This document shows positions 16,231 to 25,486 of a stretch of DNA of 34,439 nucleotides, piece after piece. A program made the position numbers and the translations under genes. Numbering within the stretch: the stretch's first letter is position 1; every line of letters begins with the position of its first letter. The stretch is from a virus. The stretch lies in IMG/VR virus record IMGVR_UViG_3300044535_001798, positions 1 through 34,439 of that record; one strand, 5' to 3'. The notes beneath the pieces were generated by a model that was given only the letters and a program-made list of their open reading frames with translations, made no database searches and was not told the origin of the DNA.

Positions 16231-18255
16231 TTATATTAATTGATAACTATTTGATATTGCGTAAGTTTTTCCATAATCAAATGTTGATGTTGTTGAACCT
16301 GTAAAACTGATATCGAAATTTGGATAAGTACCTGTTACAGATATATTTGTACCACCACTTAATGTCACAGTTTGGTCTGGTAATGAATTGGTAATGGTAA
16401 AGTTTGGATAAGTCCCACCTGTTGTAATACCAGTTCCACCACTTAATGTTATAGTTTGGTCAGGTGCTGTATTAATAATTGTTACATTACCTGATGTTGT
16501 ATTTGCAGACAGACCTACACCAGTTGTTAAAGAATTAACGACATTAGTATAACCAGTAAAAAATCCTGATACATTGAATGTACCTCCTGTGTTATTTGTG
16601 AATGTTGTTGTACCATTTGAATAAGTTCCACCTGTAACAAAAACATCCGTTGGTAAATTCTGATAAGTGGTTGCAGAGATTGTACTTGCGGTTAATCCGT
16701 TGTAAATGATAACATCATCATCAATAATTGTAGTACCACTGATATTAACATCTGCCGTAAAAGTTACACTATTCCCACCAAAAGTTATATCAGTACCATC
16801 ATCAATAATTTGACTATCAATTAATTCGTTAACACCATTCCATTTAGCTAAATAATTCGTAACACCAGTACCTGTTAAAGTACCTTGAGTAAGTCCACTT
16901 ACATTAAATGTTCCACCAGTATTATTTCTAAATAAAATATCTCCGTTTGAATATGTTCCCCCAGTTACAAATACATCAGTCAAACCTGATAAGTTTGCAC
17001 CACTACCATAGTAGGTTGTTGCGGTTACACCACCATTAATTGTCTGACCAACTGAAAAAATATTATCAACATTTGTGTAAGCATTGTTTGAATATTGTGT
17101 TGAAGTTAAGTGAAAATATTCTCCAGCACTACCTCCTTGAATTGCATTTAAATCGTTATGTGCGGTAACTTGTGTTGATTGAAATACACTAACGAAAGCA
17201 CTCTCAACTGAACCAGTTGTTGCACTAACTTGTACAATTATTCTTCCTGTTAAGAAGGCATGAGATGTAACTAATTCGGGTAAACTTGGTTCTACTGATA
17301 ATTGAGCTTCTGCAACACTATCATATTCATCATTACCCCAAACTTCATATAAGTGGTCATTCACTTCTTGCCCCCTGAAATACCAATTCACCAAATACTT
17401 ACCAGCTGTAGCCAAAACCTTATCTGTACCATCGTCATAATATTCGTTATTCAGAGTATTAGCAGTTGTTGTATAAACCCAAGTTCCACCACTATGAAAA
17501 CTTTGAAAAAATATATCATCTTGAGAATTAAGTTGGGGTAATGCTTGACGATAGACCCCATTCCATGCAACACCTGCAGATAATGTAACGACACCAGTCG
17601 AACCACTCAAGCCCAATGAAAATCCTGATTCTCTTGCAAATCTATCAGTTGATAAAATTCTATCATTTATCTTATTTGGTAATCCTGCTCCATAGTTATC
17701 AAATTCTAAAACATGCACAAAATTACCACTTCTGTAGGTTATCATAAATAACACAACATCACTATCGGTGATTACAGAATCATTATCATAAACATAATAT
17801 CTTGGACTACCTCCATTATATTCAATAACCACATAACTTGTGTCTTCATCAAATAAACTTGGTATTCCACCACTTCCAGTTGTCCCACTTGGAACTATAT
17901 AAACTTTTAATGGTTCAATGAAATTTGAATTATTGTATAATGCAACGGTAACTTGAGGTAAAGTTAGAGTTCCATTATTATTATCAGTCCATCCTGTTGC
18001 ATTTGTTATCAAACCTGCATTATATGGGGCAGAACCTGAAATAACAATTGTACCACCAGTACTATTATTTAGTGTTAAATTTCCATTTGAAAATGTACCT
18101 CCAGTTATTGAAGTACCTGAACCACCAACAATTCCAGTTAAGTTACTACCATCACCATATAAAGTTCCACCACTTATTGTCGTTGCCGAAAATAAGGTAA
18201 TACCAGTTATTGAACCAAAAATTTTTTCTCCTCTTACATTAGGTGTTGCACTCAT
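16231..18255 (-). CDS. Tail-fibre-like protein with shared modules
   Basis: 674 residues. The N-terminus (NVRGEKIFGSITGITLFSATTISGGTLYGDGSNLTGI) is a typical fibre motif also seen in the other long fibres. Residues about 85-370 form a distinct domain with WTDNNNGTLTLP and AGKYLVNWYFRGQEVNDHLYEVWGNDEYDSVAEAQL-type strands, perhaps a receptor- or trimer-forming head. Residues 400-665 return to Gly/Thr repeats, including two copies of the NNTGGTFNVSG element and one full ATTYQNLPT module, then two TLSGGT-I-TYPNF repeats. No S74 domain. Its start lies after a 15-base gap in the array. Confidence 0.85.
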   Translation of the reverse strand: MSATPNVRGEKIFGSITGITLFSATTISGGTLYGDGSNLTGIVGGSGTSITGGTFSNGNLTLNNSTGGTIVISGSAPYNAGLITNATGWTDNNNGTLTLPQVTVALYNNSNFIEPLKVYIVPSGTTGSGGIPSLFDEDTSYVVIEYNGGSPRYYVYDNDSVITDSDVVLFMITYRSGNFVHVLEFDNYGAGLPNKINDRILSTDRFARESGFSLGLSGSTGVVTLSAGVAWNGVYRQALPQLNSQDDIFFQSFHSGGTWVYTTTANTLNNEYYDDGTDKVLATAGKYLVNWYFRGQEVNDHLYEVWGNDEYDSVAEAQLSVEPSLPELVTSHAFLTGRIIVQVSATTGSVESAFVSVFQSTQVTAHNDLNAIQGGSAGEYFHLTSTQYSNNAYTNVDNIFSVGQTINGGVTATTYYGSGANLSGLTDVFVTGGTYSNGDILFRNNTGGTFNVSGLTQGTLTGTGVTNYLAKWNGVNELIDSQIIDDGTDITFGGNSVTFTADVNISGTTIIDDDVIIYNGLTASTISATTYQNLPTDVFVTGGTYSNGTTTFTNNTGGTFNVSGFFTGYTNVVNSLTTGVGLSANTTSGNVTIINTAPDQTITLSGGTGITTGGTYPNFTITNSLPDQTVTLSGGTNISVTGTYPNFDISFTGSTTSTFDYGKTYAISNSYQLI
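16571..16684 (-). repeat. Shared tail-fibre module, copy 2
   Basis: Same 38-residue module as at 9610-9723 (ISATTYQNLPTDVFVTGGTYSNG... NNTGGTFNVSG). A partial copy lacking the ATTYQNLPT part lies upstream in the same gene at about 16903-16985. Confidence 0.75.
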
Positions 18256-18270
18256 ACTTTATAAATATTG

Positions 18271-19053
18271 TTAATTCAAAACTTTACCCGCCCATAGTAC
18301 AGCATTTGTAACTAATCTTCTTAAATTAGCACGAGTTGCAATATATGATGGGAAATAAAGGTTAATACCAACTAATCTTGCTGTTCCAACTGTATTAATA
18401 CCAATTATTGGATATCCTGATGTTGTATATGTAGCAATTGTATTTGCACCACTTTGTAAAGTTGTTACCAAATTATTTTGTACTGTACTATTAGTTGTTA
18501 AACCAGTCCCCACACCTGTTGTTATTGGATGTACTATTGTTACTGTCATATTACCAGTTGAGTCACTACTTTGATTCACAGTACCAACATAAGGTGTTAA
18601 GGTAAAATCAAAACCTATTGGCCTAAGATTCCAAATAAATGTTCCAACAACTAAATTACCACCACTATCAACATAGTTCCTCAAAGAAGTGTTCAAGGTA
18701 ACGGCACCAGTTTGTGAAGAGTTGGTGTAGTACAACACAACATCCCAACTACTTGAACTTAAACCAGTACCACTATAGGTTGTTGAAATTGTTACAGCTG
18801 AAATTGTTGGTGTTGGATAACCAAGGGAAACAATTTCATTTGAAACTTGTCCTGACACTGTTGATACTTGAGCATCACCTAAAATCAATAACCTTAATGC
18901 TGATGTTGCACCACTAGTTGGTGTTGGTGTAGGTGTAATAGTTAATGTTGGTGTTATAGTTGGAGTAATCGAAGGTGTTGGTGGTACATCAACACCTAAC
19001 ACGACTGGTACTCCACCCAAATCAACAATTTTACCTTCGTGTGTAATAATCAT
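18271..19053 (-). CDS. Virion protein with Thr/Pro stalk and GATase-like domain
   Basis: 260 residues. Residues 1-25 (MIITHEGKIVDLGGVPVVLG) resemble short fibre anchors; 25-50 is a TPTPT linker. From about 52 to the end the fold looks like the class I glutamine amidotransferase / ThuA-like flavodoxin fold: RLLILGDAQ strand, WDVVLYYTNSS, LRNYVDSGGNLVVGTFIW (the helix-strand that follows in DUF4350-type domains), and a final VGINLYFPSY...LRRLVTNAVLWA. The nucleophile Cys of true amidotransferases is not seen, so a binding rather than catalytic role is likely. One base from the next gene. Confidence 0.75.
   Translation of the reverse strand: MIITHEGKIVDLGGVPVVLGVDVPPTPSITPTITPTLTITPTPTPTSGATSALRLLILGDAQVSTVSGQVSNEIVSLGYPTPTISAVTISTTYSGTGLSSSSWDVVLYYTNSSQTGAVTLNTSLRNYVDSGGNLVVGTFIWNLRPIGFDFTLTPYVGTVNQSSDSTGNMTVTIVHPITTGVGTGLTTNSTVQNNLVTTLQSGANTIATYTTSGYPIIGINTVGTARLVGINLYFPSYIATRANLRRLVTNAVLWAGKVLN
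18917..18990 (-). repeat. Coding Thr/Pro tract
   Basis: GGTGTTGGTGTAGGTGT-type repeats on the plus strand, encoding Thr-Pro steps in the stalk of the gene at 18271-19053. Same class as the tracts at 12187-12398 and 21392-21786. Confidence 0.65.
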
Positions 19054-19054
19054 A

Positions 19055-19891
19055 TTAATAGTTTAATGCTTCTTTTATTCTTATCACAAAGTTTTGAACC
19101 ACAGTTTGACATTCTCCTGATGTAACTAATACCCCATTATTTTTACTTAATAAAGTTTGTATTGATAATATGTTTGATGTCGTTGCACCTGATGTATATA
19201 GAAATCCACCACAACCACCCAAATTAACTGGTTGTGCCGCATAATTAATTGCATTACCAAATACGGAACCCCAATTACTATGTCCCAATAAAATGTATAA
19301 ATTACAATGTGAAGGGTCTGTGGTGTTATATGTTTCCCTAAAAAATGCGTATGTTGTGAATCCACTTAAAATTGTTCCGTTATAAATTAATCCTGATGCT
19401 AATGTACCACCACCATCAGCACCTGAATTTCCACCGATTTGCCACCCAATAGGTTTTCCTGAATTACTTCTAGTACCTATAATAGTTAAAGGGAGATAGG
19501 TTGGGTCTTGAGTTGTGGTATATTGTGTGTAACCTAATGAAATATAGTAAAAATCAGTGTCAATTATTGTTGTTGCTGAATTTGTATAAGTAATTGCAGA
19601 TGGATAAGCAGCAAGTGAATAAGCAGCACTTCCTGTATAAGAAAGTCCGGTTGATAACCAAGGTGTTGTAATATTTCCTTGGTCAAACATATCACCACCT
19701 CCATCTAATATGTAAAATCCAGTACCATCCAATCTATATGTATAAAAACTTGGATTTCTAAAATCCGACATATAATTACGAAGATAAGTGGCAATTGTAT
19801 TTAATTGCAAATAGGGTTGGGTAATTACACTTTGAAAATTAAGAAACCTATTATTAAAACTTGTAACATTATTTCCATATTTTACAATCAT
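19055..19891 (-). CDS. Putative tail-associated protein, lectin-like composition
   Basis: 278 residues, not recognised. The N-terminal 50 residues are polar and partly helical (LQLNTIATYLRNYMSDF). Then comes a conspicuous TGFYILDGGGDMFDQGN at about 56-72 and a series of aromatic and glycine-rich strands (FYYISLGYTQYTT, PIGWQIGGNSGADGGG, YAFFRETYN, CNLYILLGHSNWGSVFG). Such composition suits a concanavalin-like sugar-binding domain. Starts at TAATG overlapping the preceding stop. Present in a tail array, so a receptor-binding role is a reasonable guess. Confidence 0.7.
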   Translation of the reverse strand: MIVKYGNNVTSFNNRFLNFQSVITQPYLQLNTIATYLRNYMSDFRNPSFYTYRLDGTGFYILDGGGDMFDQGNITTPWLSTGLSYTGSAAYSLAAYPSAITYTNSATTIIDTDFYYISLGYTQYTTTQDPTYLPLTIIGTRSNSGKPIGWQIGGNSGADGGGTLASGLIYNGTILSGFTTYAFFRETYNTTDPSHCNLYILLGHSNWGSVFGNAINYAAQPVNLGGCGGFLYTSGATTSNILSIQTLLSKNNGVLVTSGECQTVVQNFVIRIKEALNY

Positions 19892-21021
19892 TATCCTCTA
19901 ATAAATCTAATAAAGAGATTATCAGCAACTGCTTCAAAAAAATAATTGTTATTGTAATGTTTTTGTCCTTGAAATGTTCCCGTTATAATTGACCCAATGT
20001 AATTTCCATTTATATCCCAATTATTTGTGTCATCTAATAAATTGGCAATAGTTCCACCTGAAGTTATATATGCTGGTATAATATCGGCACTTGCTGAAAT
20101 AGTACCACCTGAATTAACTTGAACCATTCTATCTGTTGAACCAGCCAATCCTGATGAAGAAATAGTACCATTCAAAGCGGATGTTCCCGTTACAATTAAA
20201 TTCCCAGTAATACTTGTATTACCATTTACTGTCCAACCTGTGACACTATTAATACTTGCGGTTAGAGTTGAACCACTATTCCTTGATATTGTGAATGTAT
20301 TATTAGAATATGTAAATCCAGTAACAAATGTATCAAAAGAAGAAATACCTGAAACATTGAATGTTCCCCCAGTATTATTTGTAAAAACAATACTTCCACC
20401 ACTAAATGTACCACCAGTAACTCTAATATCTGTTGGTAAGTTTTGATATGTTGTTGCAGATATTGTTGAAGCCGAAATTCCTGCTGTTGAAACAATATTG
20501 AATGTTATTGAAGATAATGCACCAGATAATGATATTGATGATAAAGTTGCTGTTATGTTGGGTTGATTCTCATTTTGGGAAATGATTAACGATGTTCCAC
20601 TAAATGTTGCACCAGTCACATATGTATCAGTCAATCCACTTAAACCACTTCCATCCCCAAAAAAAGTTCCTCCACTTATTGTATTTGCTGTTAGTCCATC
20701 CAAAAAAATAGTCGCACCTGACACAGTACCACCAGTAAATGTTCCACTACCACCACCTGAATTAAAAATAGACCAATCAGATAATGTATTTGTCCAAGGT
20801 GGTAAGTTTAATTTATAATAGGTCGTACCTCCACCTATACCCACAACCATACCAGCTCTTCTTCTCAAAGTTGGTATGTTATTTAAATCACTTAATAAAT
20901 CAACATTTCTTAATCCATCAATACCATATAAGGGGTCTATCACCGGATATGTATCCGTTGTATCACTCGGAGAAATAAAACCAAAAACCTCAACACCCCC
21001 TGATAAACTAAATGAACCCAT
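19891..21021 (-). CDS. Tail-fibre-like protein with shared modules
   Basis: 376 residues. N-terminal part (about 15-100: GVEVFGFISPSDTTDTYPVI, LRRRAGMVVGIGGGTTYYKL, WTNTLSDW) resembles the start of the S74 fibre, where RRKQGMLVYVKEVDQVYQYS occupies a similar place; this may be a common attachment domain. Then Gly/Thr fibre repeats with GDGSGLSGLTDTYVTGATF, the ATTYQNLPTD module (about 184-220) and NGNTSITGNLIVTGTSALNG. The C-terminus (330-376) is a small domain ending FFEAVADNLFIRFIRG. No S74 chaperone. Confidence 0.82.
   Translation of the reverse strand: MGSFSLSGGVEVFGFISPSDTTDTYPVIDPLYGIDGLRNVDLLSDLNNIPTLRRRAGMVVGIGGGTTYYKLNLPPWTNTLSDWSIFNSGGGSGTFTGGTVSGATIFLDGLTANTISGGTFFGDGSGLSGLTDTYVTGATFSGTSLIISQNENQPNITATLSSISLSGALSSITFNIVSTAGISASTISATTYQNLPTDIRVTGGTFSGGSIVFTNNTGGTFNVSGISSFDTFVTGFTYSNNTFTISRNSGSTLTASINSVTGWTVNGNTSITGNLIVTGTSALNGTISSSGLAGSTDRMVQVNSGGTISASADIIPAYITSGGTIANLLDDTNNWDINGNYIGSIITGTFQGQKHYNNNYFFEAVADNLFIRFIRG
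20354..20466 (-). repeat. Shared tail-fibre module, copy 3
   Basis: Third copy of the 38-residue block (ISATTYQNLPTDIRVTGGTF... NNTGGTFNVSG). See 9610-9723 and 16571-16684. Confidence 0.75.
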
Positions 21022-21034
21022 TATTATTTAATTT

Positions 21035-22000
21035 TTAAGGACATAACCACACACTCACACTTGCAACAAATGGGAAGAATGTCCTATATACATTGTATGT
21101 TATGCTAAACCCATTAGCGTCTACTATAATTATCGTACCTATGTTATTAAATGGTATTAAACTACCTAAACATCCCGCACTACTATCTCTAAACTCACTT
21201 GGTTGTGTTAAACCAGTTGGTATTAAAATATATCCATAATCACCACTTGAACCACTTGGCAGTACAACAGCACTATTAACAGGATTACTTGTATAACCAC
21301 TAGTTAATCCACTCGTTTCACCTGAAGTAATTGACGAACCACTGAACTTACCATAATATATTTTTGGTGATTCAGGTCCTAAAGGACTCACTGAAGGTGT
21401 TGGTGTCACAGTTGATGTTGGTGTAATCGTAGGTGTCACCGTTGGTGTTGTAGTAGGTGTAGTCGTTGGTGTCACCGTATTCGTTGGTGTATTAGTCGGT
21501 GTTATAGTAGGTGTAACTGTTGGTGTTGCCGTTGTTGGTGGTGTTTTAGTAGGTGTAGGTGTCGCAGTTGGTGTCTTACTTGGAGTTACACAAGGATTTC
21601 TACTTGGTGTAACTGTTGGTGTAACAGATATCGTTGGTGTCGGTGTAAGTGTTTGTGTCGTTGTTGGTGTCGGAGTTGGTACTTTACAAGGGTCATAACT
21701 CGGTGTTGGTGTGACAGTAGATGTCGGAGTTGGAGTTTGAGTCCTTGTAGGTGTAATAGTAGGTGTTGGGGTTGGTGTTGGCCTTGGTACATTCAAAATA
21801 CTCAAACAATCACCACTCAATGATAAAATACTATAAGTCCCATAAATCTCTTGTGGAGGTGTCAATGTATTTGATGAAAATGTGTAAGGTAGAGTTTGAA
21901 CCCCCAAGTTAAACACATTAGTAGTCCCTTGTGGTGTAAACACAATACTTGTTTGTTCCCCACTATAATTTATACTACTAATTGTTATTGATTGACTCAT
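21035..22000 (-). CDS. Thr/Pro-rich mucin-like stalk protein
   Basis: 321 residues. Residues 1-72 form a small beta domain ([27 protein letters not shown]). Residues about 73-203 are an almost pure Thr/Pro/Ser/Val/Ile tract of TPTPT and VTPT steps, broken twice by short Cys-containing pieces (YDPCKVP, RNPCVTP). Residues 205-321 form a C-terminal beta domain with a [16 protein letters not shown] start. A tract this long should be a rigid extended spacer and a dense set of possible O-glycosylation sites. No signal peptide or anchor, consistent with a virion part rather than a secreted protein. Confidence 0.8.
   Translation of the reverse strand: MSQSITISSINYSGEQTSIVFTPQGTTNVFNLGVQTLPYTFSSNTLTPPQEIYGTYSILSLSGDCLSILNVPRPTPTPTPTITPTRTQTPTPTSTVTPTPSYDPCKVPTPTPTTTQTLTPTPTISVTPTVTPSRNPCVTPSKTPTATPTPTKTPPTTATPTVTPTITPTNTPTNTVTPTTTPTTTPTVTPTITPTSTVTPTPSVSPLGPESPKIYYGKFSGSSITSGETSGLTSGYTSNPVNSAVVLPSGSSGDYGYILIPTGLTQPSEFRDSSAGCLGSLIPFNNIGTIIIVDANGFSITYNVYRTFFPFVASVSVWLCP
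21392..21786 (-). repeat. Long coding Thr/Pro repeat tract
   Basis: About 395 bases of imperfect GGTGTN repeats (plus-strand reading), the longest Thr/Pro tract in the window. Units are degenerate at third positions, so it is kept for its protein sequence and not a recent expansion. Confidence 0.75.
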
Positions 22001-22017
22001 ACTATAATTACATATTT

Positions 22018-24168
22018 TTAATTTATTGTGAATGTGAAATCATCAGGTTCACAAACTATTGTTGAACAATCAGGACAATCAGGATTAAACATTTGAAACT
22101 GAGTTTTTAACAAATTGAAGTTATGTTTCACTTCTGGTGCTGATAATGGAGTAACATACATTCTCAATTGAGATATTGCCCCCTCAAATGTACCAGCAAA
22201 GTTTTGTTCAATTAATATATTTGTATTTAACCCACTCAATGTTGTTCCACTTAAATCATTAATTGGAAAACATTCAGGGTCTTGTTGATAAGGACCATCA
22301 GGATTACTTAATGATGTAAATGTTAAGTTCTCCCTCAATCCTTGTGTACCACCACCCCAAGATATATTAAATGGAACACCAACTTGTTTTTCTTTATCAG
22401 TGTTCAAAGCTCTAGGTATAATCTCCTCAAAGTCCTCTATTGTATAAAATATCTTACCATTAACATAAATCTTCAACCTACCTTTTCTATATTTACCCTC
22501 TTGTAACCACTTCTCATTCAAGTTAATCAACTCAACTTGTAAAGCAGTTTCATTTCTTGTGTATGGTGGAGCAATCAACGATACAGAATTATTTACCAAT
22601 CCCTCCAAAAATAACTTTTTAGTTATGTCACCCAATCCACCTCTCCAATATAAATCACACTCATCCAAGAAATTATATCTTTCCCAAACAACATCAACCT
22701 GAAACCAATGTTCCAAATCCAACCAAGCAGGATTTACTTGTAAACAAGTTGGATATATCGGTGGTGTACATATTTCTGTTATTGTATAACCAGTTGTATA
22801 TGTAATACCAGTTGTACAAGTACCCGTAGTTTCACATCCACCTGTAAATCTTAAAAATCTAATCCCAATACCAGGATTCTTAGGGTCACCACATAATTTT
22901 ATGGCCAAAGCATTCGACATTGTATCCAACAATGGATTCTTCTCGCAAGTGTCCTCAATAGATGTAAACCCTGATGTCGTACAATCATTACAAGACGAAC
23001 AATCATTACAATTTGTACAAGTAGGTGTACAAGTTGTTTGTGGTGGGAAAGGATTACAAGATGGTGTTGGACTTGGTGTTGGTGTAGGTGTCGGAGTTAC
23101 TGGTATAGTAACATCACAAGTATGTGTTTGACATTCCCATCCACAAGTTTGACAAGCCAACTCATTACATCCACAACCACAACTAATCTTTGTTTCAGGG
23201 TGACCACCACACTTATCACATCCGTAATTGACATGAGGGTCGTGTACACCATTTACTGAACGAGGGGGATAAACATATATACATCTACTATTTGTAATGT
23301 TGTAATTACAACAAGCACAAGTTTGAAGTTTAGTTAAACCTGATGTTACTCTTGTATAACCTGAATCACAAATAGGACTTCCATCTGCGTGGTGATAGAA
23401 TTTGTTTTCGGCTCTTGTTCCTATGTAAAAGAATATATTTTTATTGTTTGGATATATTTCATTTAGGGTTGTTTCACCAGTTGTACCTGAAAACTCATTT
23501 GTTAATCTTGGTTTCAAAAGTAATTCAACAGCCCATCCCTTGTTCATTCGTTCAGGGAAAATATTGTAGTCGTAACCAAATAACTTATAAAAACCTTGAT
23601 AAAACCCACCATATAATTCGTGGTATCTTCCGACATATGGACTTTCCTTACTTACAACTTCATACAAAATATTTTTATCGAAACCTGAAAATCTCAAGTT
23701 GGTAGATGTAAATCCTGTAACTTGGTGTAACTTCAATCTTCTATCAAAATACAATCTGTTGAATTCTAAATTACTTGGCAATAGACCATCTGTGAAAACA
23801 ATAGTTTGTGCTGACATACCAGTAACCAAACCATTGTCAATTCCTGTCAAACCAATGTCACAAGATGAACCTGACAATTGACAACTTAAAACTTCATTTT
23901 TTGGGTTATAGTAGTTTTCAGAAATAAAAACATTATTGAAATTATAATTTTTGTACGTCAAAATTAAATTTTGAGTGGATGCCGTACTATTAATATCAAA
24001 ATAAAAAGGTAATCTGTTACCATATGTTTGAGCAATCAAATATGGTGAAAAAACAACCTCTTGGTTAAAATTTACTTCATCAGAAGTAAGAGACATATCT
24101 TGTGTCTCCAATGATAGCTTCAAAAACCAATTTGATGGGTTAAACTGATTTATGTTTTGATATGACAT
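22018..24168 (-). CDS. Large virion protein with Cys-rich insert
   Basis: 716 residues, first gene of the minus-strand late array. Residues 1-275 and 430-700 read like one concanavalin/LamG-like beta structure split in two: [33 protein letters not shown], and later [53 protein letters not shown], which is the usual order for LamG-type jelly rolls. Between them (about 280-415) lies an insert with some 30 Cys, in C-x-C, C-x2-C and CCNYN groupings, and a [13 protein letters not shown] stretch near 357-370. The insert could bind zinc or form disulphides after release. Acts presumably in the tail or baseplate region. Late promoter at 24200-24207. Confidence 0.8.
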   Translation of the reverse strand: MSYQNINQFNPSNWFLKLSLETQDMSLTSDEVNFNQEVVFSPYLIAQTYGNRLPFYFDINSTASTQNLILTYKNYNFNNVFISENYYNPKNEVLSCQLSGSSCDIGLTGIDNGLVTGMSAQTIVFTDGLLPSNLEFNRLYFDRRLKLHQVTGFTSTNLRFSGFDKNILYEVVSKESPYVGRYHELYGGFYQGFYKLFGYDYNIFPERMNKGWAVELLLKPRLTNEFSGTTGETTLNEIYPNNKNIFFYIGTRAENKFYHHADGSPICDSGYTRVTSGLTKLQTCACCNYNITNSRCIYVYPPRSVNGVHDPHVNYGCDKCGGHPETKISCGCGCNELACQTCGWECQTHTCDVTIPVTPTPTPTPSPTPSCNPFPPQTTCTPTCTNCNDCSSCNDCTTSGFTSIEDTCEKNPLLDTMSNALAIKLCGDPKNPGIGIRFLRFTGGCETTGTCTTGITYTTGYTITEICTPPIYPTCLQVNPAWLDLEHWFQVDVVWERYNFLDECDLYWRGGLGDITKKLFLEGLVNNSVSLIAPPYTRNETALQVELINLNEKWLQEGKYRKGRLKIYVNGKIFYTIEDFEEIIPRALNTDKEKQVGVPFNISWGGGTQGLRENLTFTSLSNPDGPYQQDPECFPINDLSGTTLSGLNTNILIEQNFAGTFEGAISQLRMYVTPLSAPEVKHNFNLLKTQFQMFNPDCPDCSTIVCEPDDFTFTIN
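23058..23105 (-). repeat. Short coding Thr/Pro tract
   Basis: GGTGTTGG-type repeats inside the Cys-rich insert, encoding alternating Thr-Pro. Fourth gene of the array to carry this element. Confidence 0.6.
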
Positions 24169-24178
24169 TCTTTTTTAG

Positions 24179-24186
24179 AATAAATA
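24179..24186 (+). promoter_or_regulatory. T4-like late promoter, rightward (AATAAATA variant)
   Basis: AATAAATAC, one base from the TATAAATA consensus. The predicted start near 24193 gives a leader of about 29 nt before the ATG at 24222. It forms a near-palindrome with the box at 24200-24207. Confidence 0.55.
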
Positions 24187-24199
24187 CTTTGATACGAAG

Positions 24200-24207
24200 T
24201 ATTTATT
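24200..24207 (-). promoter_or_regulatory. T4-like late promoter, leftward (AATAAATA variant)
   Basis: AATAAATAC on the minus strand. The predicted start near 24193 gives a 25-nt leader before the ATG at 24168. It is the only good late promoter upstream of the tail array and probably drives much or all of the 20 kb down to 3977. Confidence 0.55.
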
Positions 24208-24221
24208 AAGAAAAATTACTA

Positions 24222-25022
24222 ATGAACAAATTCAGAAAAGAATATTTCAATGACCATTATCACTTCATTATCGAAGGTGATGGGGAAAACTTTTCGTTGA
24301 CCTATACAACCTACAATTTATTAACTGAAGACAAAAAACCAACTAAGAAAAAATTTAAAAAAGAAAACTTAAAAAATGTTGTCAGTAAAGTTGAAAAAAT
24401 AACCAAATCAAGAAAAAAATATTCCAAAAAAGAAATAGATGAGTTGATTGACACTGATGGTACTTTTTTAAGTTCTAAGATTCCTTTTTTGAATCAGTAT
24501 CTTACACCTAAAAAAACTATGGACCAAACAGTGGTTGCTGCAAGAATATCAAACGACCCAGTTACAAGAGGATATCGTGTTTATTATGGTGAAAGTGAAA
24601 ATAAAGATGGTGAAGTTATTGACGAAGAAAATATGTCCGATGCTTTTGGATATGAAGAAACTAAAAATAAGGATTTCAAAGAAACACTTAAAACTTTTAA
24701 GAAGATGGGTGTGGAAGACCCTGAAGAAAGAATTCAAAGAACAAAACAACTAGGTAAAATTCCAAATGTAAAAAAAAGAAAAGGAAAATTAAAACAAAGA
24801 TTGACCGAAAAAGAAATTGAAGAAGAAAAGAAAAACAAAATGGTTAAAATGGTCGAAGATATTATAACTAATAAGTTGGGGGGTAGTGATGGTGAAGTTA
24901 TTGAGAAAGTTGATAGTTTATCTAAAATTTTAATTAAGAACTTAGAAAGTATCAAAAAATTAGCAAAAAAAGAAGGTATAAGTTTGAATAAACTAATTAA
25001 TGTTTTGAAAAAAAGTGAATAA
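24222..25022 (+). CDS. Hypothetical charged, coiled-coil late protein
   Basis: 266 residues, very rich in Lys and Glu. Residues 1-35 look folded (KEYFNDHYHFIIEGDGENFSL). From about 36 to 75 and from 150 to 266 long charged helices dominate (KKKFKKENLKNVVSKVEK, LTEKEIEEEKKNKMVKMVEDIITNKL). No membrane segment. Composition would suit an internal head, scaffold or DNA-binding protein, but no family is recognised. First gene of a five-gene plus-strand array; its stop overlaps the GTG start of the next. Confidence 0.75.
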   Translation: MNKFRKEYFNDHYHFIIEGDGENFSLTYTTYNLLTEDKKPTKKKFKKENLKNVVSKVEKITKSRKKYSKKEIDELIDTDGTFLSSKIPFLNQYLTPKKTMDQTVVAARISNDPVTRGYRVYYGESENKDGEVIDEENMSDAFGYEETKNKDFKETLKTFKKMGVEDPEERIQRTKQLGKIPNVKKRKGKLKQRLTEKEIEEEKKNKMVKMVEDIITNKLGGSDGEVIEKVDSLSKILIKNLESIKKLAKKEGISLNKLINVLKKSE

Positions 25023-25485
25023 AGATTTATACGGCAAAAAAATAGAATTACCTGAAGACGTTATTGTTTATCTTAAACAATGTAATGATAATGCTATTGG
25101 TGCCGATGAAAGTACAGAAGGATTTAGAAGAAATAGAGAACTCAGAGATACCGGATTTGTAACATATCAACAACTCAAAAGAATGAAGAACTTCTTTGAT
25201 AATTTTAACGGACATCAGAATGATTTACCTTTTATTTTAAATGGTGGTCACTATGTTAAAGGTTGGGTAAATAATATGTTGAAATCGATGAGAGATGATA
25301 TTTCATTAGGAAAAGAAATAAAATCAGTTGTTTTACCAAATCAATACATACAACCACATCAAAAAAATAATCTCACAACAACTAATAGACCAAGTAAAAG
25401 TCATTCAAATACCTTGGAAAAATATAATTTACAAGTAACTGAAGACCTTAAAAGGATAAATGATTTAATAAAAAAATTAATTTAA
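25015..25485 (+). CDS. Hypothetical protein, GTG start
   Basis: 156 residues. The GTG at 25015 overlaps the end of the previous gene by eight bases; the next ATG would remove about 58 residues, including the well-ordered start NKDLYGKKIELPEDVIVYLKQC, so GTG is preferred. It contains GFRRNRELRDTGFVTYQQLKRMKNFFDNF (residues about 37-65, helical) and FILNGGHYVKGWVNNMLKSMR (about 73-94). The last 50 residues are polar and probably flexible. Not recognised. Coupled translation with its neighbour suggests a joint role. Confidence 0.75.
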   Translation: MNKDLYGKKIELPEDVIVYLKQCNDNAIGADESTEGFRRNRELRDTGFVTYQQLKRMKNFFDNFNGHQNDLPFILNGGHYVKGWVNNMLKSMRDDISLGKEIKSVVLPNQYIQPHQKNNLTTTNRPSKSHSNTLEKYNLQVTEDLKRINDLIKKLI

Positions 25486-25486
25486 T

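Noticed and set aside
18260-18267. Plus-strand TATAAATA inside the tail array.
   Set aside because: It points against the array with no plus-strand gene downstream; AT-rich start regions give such matches by chance.
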